Numbered from the stretch's first letter, positions 8,369 to 15,538 are shown. The stretch is DNA of 25,047 nt from Mucilaginibacter sp. UBA5151 (GCA_002413785.1 DHXR01000012.1:130745-155791); one strand, 5' to 3'. Numbers and translations are program-made. Notes: generated by a model from the letters alone, not told the origin.

Positions 8369-8376
8369 TATCTTTG
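8369..8376 (+). promoter_or_regulatory. Bacteroidetes -7 promoter box for yceI
   Basis: TATCTTTG matches the Bacteroidetes -7 consensus TAnnTTTG exactly and lies 32 bp before the yceI start. The upstream -33 TTTG element is only weakly matched. Transcription should start near 8383, giving a short leader. Confidence 0.55.
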
Positions 8377-8408
8377 TTATCAAAAAGAATAAAAAAACAT
8401 TTAACATT

Positions 8409-8948
8409 ATGGCAACAGCAACAAAATGGGCGATTGACCCGGCACATTCCGAAGTACAGTTTAAAGTAAAACACCTTGTTATTTCAACCGTAAGCGGTTT
8501 TTTTAAAAGCTTCGAAGCATCATTAGAAACAGAAAACGATAATTTTGAAGGTGCAAATATCGCCTTCGCATTAAACGTGGGCAGTATTGATACTAACCAG
8601 GACCAAAGGGATGCACACTTAAAATCTGCCGATTTTTTCGATGCGGAAAAATACCCGCAGATCACTTTTAAATCAACATCCTTCAAAAAAACAGGCGAAG
8701 ACGACGAGTATGAATTACTTGGCGATCTTACTATTAAAGACGTAACCAAACCCGTTAAGCTTGCTGCTGAATACGGTGGTTCGACCAACGATTTTTACGG
8801 CAATACCAAAGCTGGTTTTGAAGTTACCGGGAAGATTAACCGTAAGGAGTTTGGCTTGACCTGGGAAGGGATAACCGAAGCAGGTTCAATTGTTGTTGGT
8901 GAAGAGATAAAGCTGATCATCAACGTTCAGTTTGCAAAACAGGCGTAA
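8409..8948 (+). CDS. YceI family lipid-binding-like protein
   Basis: This 179-residue protein shows the YceI lipocalin-like beta-barrel signature: WAIDPAHSEVQFKVKHLVIS at the start, then GSIDTNQDQRDAHLKSADFFDAEKYP, ITFKST and the GKINRKEFGLTW block. YceI proteins bind polyisoprenoid or other hydrophobic ligands. This copy lacks a signal peptide, so it is probably cytoplasmic, unlike E. coli YceI. The frame opens at 8313, but the Met at 8409 gives the family start and lies 32 bp after a clean -7 box, so I start there. Function beyond ligand binding is unknown. Confidence 0.88.
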   Translation: MATATKWAIDPAHSEVQFKVKHLVISTVSGFFKSFEASLETENDNFEGANIAFALNVGSIDTNQDQRDAHLKSADFFDAEKYPQITFKSTSFKKTGEDDEYELLGDLTIKDVTKPVKLAAEYGGSTNDFYGNTKAGFEVTGKINRKEFGLTWEGITEAGSIVVGEEIKLIINVQFAKQA

Positions 8949-8949
8949 G

Positions 8950-9086
8950 TTATTTCGGATTTCGGATGTTCAATTTCGGAATTATTGATAATTTGTATCA
9001 ATTTCGGATTTTTAACGTACTTATGCAAAAGGGATTTCGTTTAAATCTATTTAAATCCGAAATCGAACATCCGAAATCCGATATTA
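8950..9086. repeat. Inverted 7-nt word array (word ATTTCGG)
   Basis: The left arm 8950-8980 consists of four heptads in strict 7-nt phase (ATTTCGG twice, ATGTTCA, ATTTCGG). The right arm 9056-9086 is its reverse complement with about 28 of 31 positions matching. A further ATTTCGGAT occurs inside the loop near 9001. The right arm ends 4 bp before the next start codon. It could fold as a long hairpin in the transcript between yceI and the Sua5-like gene. Confidence 0.75.
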
Positions 9087-9090
9087 AAAT

Positions 9091-9711
9091 ATGCTCATTA
9101 AAATATATCCTGAAAACCCCAATCCCAAAGCCATTGAACAGGTGGTGGAAGTGCTGCAGAAAGGCGGTTTGATCATTTATCCTACGGATACGGTGTATGG
9201 GCTTGGGTGCGATATTACCAACCATAAAGCCATTGAAGCCATCTGCCGGATCAGGAACATCAAGCCCGAAAAAGCTAACTTTTCATTTATTTGCTACGAC
9301 CTGAGCCATATATCCGACTATATCAAGCCGATAGATAATACTACATTCAGGGTGCTGAAAAAGGCCTTACCCGGTCCGTTCACTTTTATTTTTAACGCCA
9401 ACCATAACGTACCGAAACTGTTAAGTTCCAATAAAAAAACGGTTGGTATCCGGGTGCCGGATAACGCCATCGCCCGCGAAATTGTAAAGGCATTGGGCAA
9501 CCCCATCCTTTCCACTTCCATAAAAGATGATGATGAGATCATAGAATACTCCACCGATCCCGAACTGATACACGAAAAATACGAAGACCTGGTCGATCTG
9601 GTGATTGACGGGGGCTACGGCGATAATGTAGCCTCAACAGTTGTTGATTGTACCGGCGGTGATTTTGAGGTGATAAGGGAAGGCAAAGGGGATTTGGAGT
9701 TGTATTTGTAA
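9091..9711 (+). CDS. Sua5/YciO/YrdC family protein (threonylcarbamoyl-AMP synthase-like)
   Basis: This 206-residue single-domain protein carries the YrdC fold signature YPTDTVYGLGCD near residues 32-43. It also has RIRNIKPEKANFSFICYDLS, ALPGPFTFIF, TVGIRVPDN and NPILSTSIK. The family makes threonylcarbamoyl-adenylate from threonine, bicarbonate and ATP for the tRNA t6A modification. The FSFICYDLSHISDY stretch is more like the YciO branch, whose role is less certain. Sua5 would carry an extra C-terminal domain, absent here. Its ATG follows directly on the right arm of the 8950-9086 repeat. Confidence 0.85.
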   Translation: MLIKIYPENPNPKAIEQVVEVLQKGGLIIYPTDTVYGLGCDITNHKAIEAICRIRNIKPEKANFSFICYDLSHISDYIKPIDNTTFRVLKKALPGPFTFIFNANHNVPKLLSSNKKTVGIRVPDNAIAREIVKALGNPILSTSIKDDDEIIEYSTDPELIHEKYEDLVDLVIDGGYGDNVASTVVDCTGGDFEVIREGKGDLELYL

Positions 9712-9718
9712 CCAGTTT

Positions 9719-9751
9719 AAACTTACGAAGTAATTAAAACTTCGTAAGTTT
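9719..9751. terminator. Bidirectional intrinsic terminator
   Basis: A perfect 13-bp stem (9719-9731 with 9739-9751, AAACTTACGAAGT and its complement) with a 7-nt loop is flanked by T-rich sequence. It lies between the convergent Sua5-like gene and trpA and should end both transcripts. Confidence 0.75.
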
Positions 9752-9768
9752 TCTTGCTATCCACTTAC

Positions 9769-10551
9769 TTACGCATTACTGATAGGCCTAATCGATTTCA
9801 CAAACCCCGGTATCTTCTCCAGGTAATCATCTTCACCCAAAAGTTTTACAAAAGCAGTACCTACAATGGCGCCATTAGCATATTGGCAAGCGTTTTTAAA
9901 GGTTGCATTGTCTTTAATACCGAAGCCGAAAATGGTCGGGTTTTTTAAATGCATCGCTTTTATACGCTTGTAATAATCTTCAATATTATTTGTCATTTGC
10001 AGGTTTGCCCCGGTGATAGTTGATGAAGAGAGCAAATAAATAAAACTGTTGCTCAACTCATCTATCTTGCGGATGCGTTCTTCGGATGTTTGGGGGGTAA
10101 CCATGAAAATATTGCTCAGGTTATTATCCTTAAAGGTTGATGCATATAAAGTTTCGTACTCATAGATTGGCAGGTCGGGAACTATAATGCCGTCAACGCC
10201 AACTTCAGCGGCCTTTTTGCAGAAACGCTCCACACCATATTGTATAACCGGGTTAAAATATCCCATCAGCATAACGGGTATGCTTACCCTTTTACGCAAG
10301 TCTTTTAACTGTTCAAAAAGTAAATGGAGGGTCATGCCATTCTCCAGCGATTTTTCGGAGCTGTGCTGAATAATCGGCCCGTCGGCCACAGGATCAGAGT
10401 AGGGGAAGCCGATCTCTAAAAAATCGGCACCGGCTTTTTCCAATGCTTCGGCAATGTCAAGCGTAGTATCAATTTCCGGGTAGCCCGCAGTATAGTATAT
10501 GGATAATAAGTTATCCTTTTTTGTATTGAAAAGATTGTTTAATCGGTTCAT
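9769..10551 (-). CDS. trpA: Tryptophan synthase alpha subunit
   Basis: This 260-residue TIM-barrel enzyme cleaves indole-3-glycerol phosphate to indole and glyceraldehyde 3-phosphate and passes indole to TrpB. Catalytic Glu46 (FLEIGFPYSDP) and Asp57 (VADGPIIQ) are present, as is the VPDLP block. It is the last gene of the trp operon. A 76-bp spacer filled with a heptad-repeat hairpin separates it from trpB. The downstream boundary is the hairpin terminator at 9719-9751. Confidence 0.97.
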   Translation of the reverse strand: MNRLNNLFNTKKDNLLSIYYTAGYPEIDTTLDIAEALEKAGADFLEIGFPYSDPVADGPIIQHSSEKSLENGMTLHLLFEQLKDLRKRVSIPVMLMGYFNPVIQYGVERFCKKAAEVGVDGIIVPDLPIYEYETLYASTFKDNNLSNIFMVTPQTSEERIRKIDELSNSFIYLLSSSTITGANLQMTNNIEDYYKRIKAMHLKNPTIFGFGIKDNATFKNACQYANGAIVGTAFVKLLGEDDYLEKIPGFVKSIRPISNA

Positions 10552-10555
10552 TTGT

Positions 10556-10631
10556 TAGTTCATAGTTGATTGTTCATGGTTCATGGTCGAAGCTCAAATG
10601 AACTATGAACCATGATCCATGAACTACTCAA
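10556..10631. repeat. Inverted 7-nt word array between trpB and trpA (word GTTCAT)
   Basis: The left arm has five heptads in exact 7-nt phase from 10556 to 10590 (pattern TRGTTCA with variants). The right arm has heptads of pattern NATGAAC from 10597 to 10624. Comparing 10556-10584 with 10598-10626 as inverted copies gives 24 of 29 matches. It fills the whole trpB-trpA spacer and touches the trpB stop codon (10628-10630). Confidence 0.75.
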
Positions 10632-11809
10632 TATCCAAAATATTTTATATACGTATCCAAATCCTTATCTCCACGGCCTGATATGCAGATCACTACATTA
10701 TCATCAGGTTTAAATTTCATTTTTTCCAGTTGCGCCAGGGCATGGGCTGTCTCAATTGCGGGGATGATGCCTTCCAGTTGCGAGCATAACAGGCCGGCCT
10801 GCAGGGCTTCATCATCGGTAACACTTACATACTGCGCGCGTTTAGCTTTATGCAAAAAGGCATGTTGCGGGCCTATGCCCGGATAGTCCAGTCCGGCTGA
10901 AATGGAATAAGGTTCAACCACCTGCCCGTCGTCTGTTTGCATAAGCAGGGTGCGGCTGCCATGTAAAACCCCTTCGCGACCTAAAGCAGTGGTTGCTGCA
11001 GAATGTCCGCTGTTAACACCTTTGCCGGCTGCTTCCACTGCTATAAGTTTAACCGTTTCATCATCTAAGAAATGGTAAAACATACCTATGGCGTTACTGC
11101 CGCCGCCTACACAGGCCATCACATATTCGGGCAGCTCTTTGCCCGTTTGTTCTTTTAGTTGTTTTTTGGCCTCTAATGAAATTATAGACTGAAAGCGTGC
11201 CACCATATCCGGGTAAGGGTAGGGGCCAACAGCAGAGCCTATAATATAATGGGTATCCACCGGGTTGCCTATCCAGTCGCGCAGGGCCTCATTGGTGGCG
11301 TCTTTCAGCGTTTTACTGCCGGAAGTAGCCGGTATCACCTTAGCGCCGAGCATTTTCATGCGCGACACATTGGGCGCCTGGCGTGCCATGTCAATTTCGC
11401 CCATGTAAACCACGCATTCAATGCCTTTTAGGGCACAAACGGTTGCCGTTGCCACACCATGCTGACCTGCACCGGTTTCGGCAATAATGCGTTTTTTGCC
11501 CAAACGGATGGCTAAAAGTATCTGCCCGATGGCATTATTGATCTTATGCGAACCGGTATGGTTCAGGTCTTCACGCTTAAAAAATATGTTGGCGCCATAT
11601 CTTTCCGAATATCTTTTGGCGTGGTATAATGGTGAAGGCCTGCCCACATAGTCCCTTAAAAGCTGGTCGAATTCGGCTTTAAAATCCGCATCATTGATGA
11701 TGGACAGGTACTGTTGCCTTAATTCTTCCACATTAGGGTACAGCATTTCGGGGATATAGGCCCCGCCAAAATCACCGTAATACCCCTGTTCATTAACTCC
11801 GTAGTTCAT
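10628..11809 (-). CDS. trpB: Tryptophan synthase beta subunit
   Basis: This 393-residue PLP enzyme condenses indole with serine to form tryptophan. The PLP lysine is K89 in KREDLNHTGSHKINNA, and the phosphate-binding loop GGGSNA lies at about residues 235-240. Length and sequence match the TrpB1 type that partners TrpA. Its start overlaps the 3' end of trpF by 17 bp, indicating translational coupling. Confidence 0.98.
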   Translation of the reverse strand: MNYGVNEQGYYGDFGGAYIPEMLYPNVEELRQQYLSIINDADFKAEFDQLLRDYVGRPSPLYHAKRYSERYGANIFFKREDLNHTGSHKINNAIGQILLAIRLGKKRIIAETGAGQHGVATATVCALKGIECVVYMGEIDMARQAPNVSRMKMLGAKVIPATSGSKTLKDATNEALRDWIGNPVDTHYIIGSAVGPYPYPDMVARFQSIISLEAKKQLKEQTGKELPEYVMACVGGGSNAIGMFYHFLDDETVKLIAVEAAGKGVNSGHSAATTALGREGVLHGSRTLLMQTDDGQVVEPYSISAGLDYPGIGPQHAFLHKAKRAQYVSVTDDEALQAGLLCSQLEGIIPAIETAHALAQLEKMKFKPDDNVVICISGRGDKDLDTYIKYFGY

Positions 11810-12434
11810 CTGTTATGTTTTGTTTGATGATTTCAAATGCTTTTTCCAATTTGTTTATGTCTTTCATCCCTGGCGCTGTTTCAAATTTGCTGTTCAAATC
11901 TACACCGTAAAATTGAGGATGGCTGATGTTTTTTATTTCATCCAGGTTATCAGGGCTTATCCCGCCGCTCAAAAAGAAGGGAACATCCAACTCGTATTTG
12001 TTAAGTACCGACCAGTCGAAGGTTTTGCCCGCCCCTCCGTGAATAACCGTTTTTGTATCAAATAAAAAGAAATCAACTTTGTTTGCGTATGCTTTTAACT
12101 GCCCGAAATCAAAATTGTTATCCAATCCAAAAGCTTTAATAACTTTTACTTTATTTCTGAAAGAATAGCAAAAATCAGGATGCTCGCTTCCATGTAACTG
12201 TATGGCATCAAAATGATACTTATCGACAAGTTTACTTATAGTTTCCCCATTCTCATTTACAAAAACAGCAGTTTTATAAACCGAAGATGGAATATTGGCT
12301 AAAGACCCCGCGTGCAGGTTATCAACAAACCTGGGCGAAGGGCCATAGAAAATAAAGCCCATATAATCAGGGCCCAAAGCTGCAACAGCTTTGATATTTT
12401 CGGGATTCCTTAAACCACAGACTTTTATTTTCAT
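11793..12434 (-). CDS. trpF: Phosphoribosylanthranilate isomerase
   Basis: This 213-residue TIM barrel isomerises phosphoribosylanthranilate in the third step of the tryptophan branch. The catalytic Cys lies in MKIKVCGLRNP (C6) and the general-acid Asp in YGVDLNSKFE, with FLSGGISPDN forming a phosphate site. The frame extends upstream to 12476, but that start would lie inside a perfect hairpin. The Met at 12434 gives the universal family start, so I use it. The gene that normally sits between trpD and trpF, trpC, is absent here. Confidence 0.95.
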   Translation of the reverse strand: MKIKVCGLRNPENIKAVAALGPDYMGFIFYGPSPRFVDNLHAGSLANIPSSVYKTAVFVNENGETISKLVDKYHFDAIQLHGSEHPDFCYSFRNKVKVIKAFGLDNNFDFGQLKAYANKVDFFLFDTKTVIHGGAGKTFDWSVLNKYELDVPFFLSGGISPDNLDEIKNISHPQFYGVDLNSKFETAPGMKDINKLEKAFEIIKQNITDELRS

Positions 12435-12447
12435 TTTCGTTACACAA

Positions 12448-12480
12448 AGATTTGACAACTTTTCAAAAGTTGTCAAATCT
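12448..12480. repeat. Perfect 16-bp intercistronic hairpin between trpD and trpF
   Basis: The arms 12448-12463 and 12465-12480 are exact reverse complements (AGATTTGACAACTTTT) around a single central base. In the trp mRNA it lies between the trpD stop (12492) and the trpF start (12434). No U-run follows on the minus strand, so it is more likely an mRNA processing or stability element, or a scar, than a terminator. Confidence 0.7.
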
Positions 12481-12491
12481 ATTTGGTTAGT

Positions 12492-13481
12492 TTAATTAGC
12501 TAACAAAGTTTTAAAGCTATGCAGTGCTTTTTTGCTGATCAATGATGCTTCGGCCTCATAAAAACAATCGCCAAAGCTTTTTTCCGGACCGATGGTCCTT
12601 ATTGCTAAGGCTGCGTTGGCCAACACCACATTATTTTGTGCATTTGTAGCTTCGCCGTTTAACACACTCATAAAAATATTGGCAGATTCATCTACGCTAT
12701 TGCCGCCTAAAATTTCAAGTGGGCTTAAACGCTCAAATCCCAGACTTTCAATACTGTTTATTTTTTCGCCTTCGGCAGAGAAAGTTTTAAAATCGCAGGT
12801 AAGCGAAACTTCATCGTAACCGTCTAAAGCATTTAAAATAGTGTATTTTGAATGTGATTTCTGGTACAGGTAAGCATAAATGCGCGCAAGTTCCAGATTA
12901 AACACCCCAACCAATTGATTTTTTGGTCTTGCGGGGTTAACCAGGGGGCCAAGCATATTGAAAAATGTTTTCACCCCAAGCTCCCTGCGGATGGGCGCAA
13001 CAGTTTTCATAGCCGGGTGGAACAATTGGGCATGTAAAAAACAAATGCCTGCCTTGTCGATCTGGGTTTTAAGCCTGTCGGTATCATTGGTAAACCTGCA
13101 ACCTAAAAACTCCATCACATTGGATGAGCCGCATCCCGATGAAACCCCGTAATTGCCATGTTTAGCCACTTTATAGCCTGCACCTGCCACCACAAAAGAT
13201 GCCAGGGTAGAGATATTAAAAGTGTCTTTCCCATCGCCGCCGGTGCCGCACAGGTCAACCACTTCATCAGTTTCAAGGTCAACGGGAAGACAGAGTTCCA
13301 GCATCGCATCACGGAACCCTTCCAGTTCCGTAACCGTAATGCTGCGCATACAGTAGGCAGTCATAAAGGCCGCCATTTGCGAATTGTTGTATTTACCCTG
13401 TGCAATTTCAGTCAAAATTTCCTTTGATTGTTCGCGGGTAAAGGTTTTGTTTTCAAAAAGATGGTTTAATATCTGTTTCAT
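12492..13481 (-). CDS. trpD: Anthranilate phosphoribosyltransferase
   Basis: This 329-residue enzyme joins anthranilate to PRPP. The PRPP/anthranilate site is clear: DLCGTGGDGKDTFNIST, KHGNYGVSSGCGSSNVME and LGPLVNPARP. It is the first structural gene of this trp operon. The intrinsic terminator of the leader ends about 10 nt upstream of its ATG (13481), so its expression should be under attenuation control. No trpE or trpG lies upstream. These are expected elsewhere in the genome. Confidence 0.97.
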   Translation of the reverse strand: MKQILNHLFENKTFTREQSKEILTEIAQGKYNNSQMAAFMTAYCMRSITVTELEGFRDAMLELCLPVDLETDEVVDLCGTGGDGKDTFNISTLASFVVAGAGYKVAKHGNYGVSSGCGSSNVMEFLGCRFTNDTDRLKTQIDKAGICFLHAQLFHPAMKTVAPIRRELGVKTFFNMLGPLVNPARPKNQLVGVFNLELARIYAYLYQKSHSKYTILNALDGYDEVSLTCDFKTFSAEGEKINSIESLGFERLSPLEILGGNSVDESANIFMSVLNGEATNAQNNVVLANAALAIRTIGPEKSFGDCFYEAEASLISKKALHSFKTLLAN

Positions 13482-13490
13482 ACCTGATTA

Positions 13491-13522
13491 TAAAAAAAGG
13501 GCTGCCATACATGGCAACCCTT
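13491..13522 (-). terminator. Attenuator terminator of the trp leader
   Basis: On the minus strand a 10-bp stem (AGGGTTGCCA with TGGCAGCCCT, one G-U pair, TGTA loop) is followed by seven U residues. The 5' half is 13512-13521 and the 3' half 13498-13507. The element ends about 10 nt before the trpD start, where it would cut off the operon when it forms. Confidence 0.85.
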
Positions 13523-13562
13523 CTGAATATGTTAAAAAAACAAAAATGGAATTGCCTTACGA

Positions 13563-13604
13563 TTACCCGTTAAGCCACCACCAATTGTTGTTTATTGTTT
13601 TCAT
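13563..13604 (-). CDS. trpL: trp leader peptide (three tandem Trp codons)
   Basis: This 13-residue frame reads MKTINNNWWWLNG and ends in TAA. Three consecutive TGG codons at residues 8-10 are extremely unlikely by chance directly upstream of a trp operon. Its translation is expected to sense charged tRNA-Trp. The stop lies about 40 nt before the terminator stem, which leaves room for the antiterminator strand. The start is 14 nt after the -7 promoter box. Confidence 0.88.
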   Translation of the reverse strand: MKTINNNWWWLNG

Positions 13605-13618
13605 TGTTATTTATGGTA

Positions 13619-13648
13619 CAAATATGGAAATTTTTTTCCTAAAAGCAA
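13619..13648 (-). promoter_or_regulatory. Promoter of the trp operon
   Basis: On the minus strand CATATTTG (13619-13626) matches seven of eight positions of the Bacteroidetes -7 box TAnnTTTG. A TTG at 13646-13648 lies 19 bp upstream as a possible -33 element. Transcription would start near 13612, just before the leader peptide. Confidence 0.5.
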
Positions 13649-13670
13649 GCAGAATGATATTTTTACGTGA

Positions 13671-13771
13671 TTAGTTGATTGAGTTAAGTAGTTGATTGAG
13701 TTAAGTAGTTTAAAAGCAAACATATATTACAAATTATGCTAACTTAATCAACATAATCAACCACTCACTTA
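13671..13771. repeat. Inverted word array with a perfect 17-bp tandem duplication
   Basis: AGTTGATTGAGTTAAGT occurs twice back to back at 13673-13689 and 13690-13706, followed by a partial third copy. About 30 bp later, from 13741, the complementary words TTAATCAAC and ATAATCAAC appear in opposite orientation and lead to the Kir start. The array lies between the divergent trp promoter and the Kir channel gene and could fold into a long imperfect hairpin. Confidence 0.7.
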
Positions 13772-13782
13772 ATAAACCAACT

Positions 13783-14730
13783 ATGTCCATACGCAAACGA
13801 AAAATAAACCCTGAGGATGACCTGGGCTTTGGCCCGCAGCCGGTTATTAAAAATCAGCCCCTGGTTAATAAAAACGGTACGCCTAATGTAAAACGCATTG
13901 GCCTGCCTTTTTTTAATACAGCCAATAATTACCATACCTTAATTACCATGAGCTGGAGAAGGTTTTGGGTATTGGTTTTGAGCGCTTATCTGATAGTAAA
14001 TATACTTTTTGCGTTTATTTATGTGTCGATAGGGACCGGCAGTTTAGATGGTTCATCAGCCACTACCGGCCTTCACCATTTTATGGATGCCTTCTTTTTT
14101 TCGGCGCAAACGATTTCAACGGTTGGTTATGGACATATAAGTCCGCGGGGCATGATGTCGAACAGTGTTGCCGCAATAGAATCGATGCTTGGTTTGCTTG
14201 CCTTTGCACTGGCTACAGGTTTGTTGTACGGGCGGTTTTCGAGGCCGTCGGCGCAAATTATTTATAGCAAAAACATATTGGTGGCGCCATATCCTGAAAC
14301 AGGGAAAGGTATTATGTTCCGGCTGGCCAATTTACGCCGGAATATACTGATAGATCTGGAAATAGAGATCATTTTCTCCTTTAATGAAACAGTCGAAGGC
14401 AAAACCATCCGCAGATTTTACCCTCTTGAGTTAGAGCGGCGCAAAGTTAGCCTCCTCACCATGAACTGGACCATTGTTCATCCCCTTGATGACAACAGCC
14501 CGCTGAAAGAAATGACAAAAGAGGATCTTGAAAACTCCGAAGCGGGATTCGCTGTGCTGTTAAAGGCTTTTGACGATACTTTTTTACAAACCATTCATTC
14601 GCGTACCTGGTACCAATACAAGGATATTGTATGGGGCGCTAAATTTAAACCTGTTTTTAATCGGGATGAAGAGGGAAGGATTGTTTTGGATTTAAGCAAG
14701 ATCAGCGACCATGAGGTTTTAGGTGGGTAA
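13783..14730 (+). CDS. Inward-rectifier (Kir-like) potassium channel
   Basis: This 315-residue protein has the KirBac architecture. An amphipathic slide helix and first membrane helix lie at about 50-80, then a pore helix and the K+ selectivity filter TVGYG at 113-117, a second membrane helix at about 125-150, and a beta-rich cytoplasmic domain for the remainder. It should pass K+ across the inner membrane as a tetramer. The upstream word array separates it from the divergent trp promoter. Confidence 0.92.
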   Translation: MSIRKRKINPEDDLGFGPQPVIKNQPLVNKNGTPNVKRIGLPFFNTANNYHTLITMSWRRFWVLVLSAYLIVNILFAFIYVSIGTGSLDGSSATTGLHHFMDAFFFSAQTISTVGYGHISPRGMMSNSVAAIESMLGLLAFALATGLLYGRFSRPSAQIIYSKNILVAPYPETGKGIMFRLANLRRNILIDLEIEIIFSFNETVEGKTIRRFYPLELERRKVSLLTMNWTIVHPLDDNSPLKEMTKEDLENSEAGFAVLLKAFDDTFLQTIHSRTWYQYKDIVWGAKFKPVFNRDEEGRIVLDLSKISDHEVLGG

Positions 14731-14778
14731 TAGTCGGAAATTGTTTTTTATTTTTTAAATTATAGGTATATTAGCCTA

Positions 14779-14964
14779 ATGAATTACACCGAATACATTG
14801 AGATTAACCCTGAAAAAAGATTTGGCAAACCAATTATTATTGGCACAAGGATATCGGTATATGATGTGCTTAGTTGGTTAGCTGAAGGCTTGTCAATAGA
14901 TGATATTCTTTCAGATTTCCCCGAATTAACGGAAGAACAAATAAAAGCCTGTTTATCATATTAG
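14779..14964 (+). CDS. DUF433 family protein, short form
   Basis: This 61-residue protein matches the DUF433 (VapB45-like antitoxin) domain: YIEINPEKRFGKPIIIGTRI, SVYDVLSWLAEGLS, DDILSDFPELTEEQIKACLSY. Usual members continue for about ten more residues (AADRE-like), so this copy is clipped after the last helix. The usual partner, a DUF5615-type PIN-like toxin, is not next to it; the next gene is a convergent MazF-type toxin. A promoter-like TATATTAG box lies exactly 4 nt before the ATG. It may be an orphan antitoxin or a small DNA-binding regulator. Confidence 0.75.
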   Translation: MNYTEYIEINPEKRFGKPIIIGTRISVYDVLSWLAEGLSIDDILSDFPELTEEQIKACLSY

Positions 14965-14976
14965 AAGAACAAACCC

Positions 14977-15327
14977 TCAAAAAACGGTCTTGACAATATT
15001 CAATACGTTCGTTAAAGCATTGGGGGTCAATTCACTTATTTTATCCAGGATAATTTTATCCCATACCCTTACTGTAGCAATTTTATTGCACCTAACCTCG
15101 CAAGGTTCAGGCATAGGAATAATTAGACTATCATTTACAAGTGAAAATGAATAGGGATCATTACGTAGTATAGTCGTGATTTGACAGACTAAAATATCTT
15201 TATCCTGACGATTTGAAGATTCGTTTGAAATAACTACAACTGGCCGGATAATACTTTTTTCTGGTTTATCAGATAAAGGGTATCGAATTAATATAATGTC
15301 GCCCTGCTTATACACGCTTACGTTCAT
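14977..15327 (-). CDS. MazF/PemK-type endoribonuclease toxin
   Basis: This 116-residue protein fits the PemK/MazF barrel (PF02452 type): YKQGDIILIRYPLSDK at the start, the RPVVVISN strand, VCQITTIL, and a C-terminal KIATVRVWDKI block with TVRVW where many MazF proteins have a similar strand. Family members cut mRNA at short motifs. Its start lies inside the 3' end of the upstream small gene (20-bp overlap), the usual antitoxin-first arrangement. Its 3' end faces the DUF433 gene. Confidence 0.82.
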   Translation of the reverse strand: MNVSVYKQGDIILIRYPLSDKPEKSIIRPVVVISNESSNRQDKDILVCQITTILRNDPYSFSLVNDSLIIPMPEPCEVRCNKIATVRVWDKIILDKISELTPNALTNVLNIVKTVF

Positions 15328-15538
15328 TATACAATTTTTCCCATAGTTTATTTTCTTCTAATTCTTCATCTGCATGCCAGGAATTCAAAGATAACGAGGT
15401 GAATAAAAATGCTTCTTCATTTTCAGCATCACTAACAATCATTTCTTTAACTTCCTCTTTCACTTCGTTGGGCATTGCTTTATATAAAGTCATAAAAGCT
15501 AAGGCCTCATTTGTATGTTTAACAGCAGATGTTGCCAT
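15308..15538 (-). CDS. Putative antitoxin of the MazF-type toxin
   Basis: This 76-residue acidic, helical-looking protein (KEEVKEMIVSDAENEEAF, WHADEELEENKLWEKLYNER) lies directly upstream of the MazF-type gene and overlaps it by 20 bp. Size, charge and position fit an antitoxin, but I recognise no MazE DNA-binding motif. The N-terminal ALAFMTLYKAMPNEVKEEV segment resembles that of other uncharacterised small Bacteroidetes antitoxins. Assignment rests mainly on context. Confidence 0.65.
   Translation of the reverse strand: MATSAVKHTNEALAFMTLYKAMPNEVKEEVKEMIVSDAENEEAFLFTSLSLNSWHADEELEENKLWEKLYNERKRV

Larger units (their letters stand above)
13482..13612 (-). promoter_or_regulatory. trp operon attenuator leader RNA
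   Basis: The leader from about 13612 to trpD contains a short reading frame with three tandem Trp codons, a candidate antiterminator strand at 13549-13556 and the terminator at 13491-13522. The antiterminator strand GGCAATTC can pair over 8 bp (two G-U pairs) with 13513-13520, the 5' half of the terminator stem. This is the classical ribosome-stalling layout. When charged tRNA-Trp is scarce, a stalled ribosome should favour the antiterminator. The pairing with the Trp-codon region that would complete the switch is not obvious by eye. As I recall, a conserved Bacteroidetes RNA of this kind (Bacteroid-trp motif) is described in RNA family databases. Confidence 0.8.

Noticed and set aside
8313..8408. 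Longer yceI start
   Set aside because: The extension spans the promoter box and lacks signal-peptide character; the Met at 8409 matches family starts.
8950..9086. CRISPR-like array
   Set aside because: Units are only 7-9 nt with no spacers of uniform length and no cas genes nearby.
12435..12476. Longer trpF start
   Set aside because: The extra 14 codons lie partly in a perfect hairpin and are absent from TrpF proteins, which start MKIKVCGLR-like.
12448..12480. Terminator inside the trp operon
   Set aside because: The perfect stem has no downstream U-run on the operon strand, so I list it as a hairpin only.
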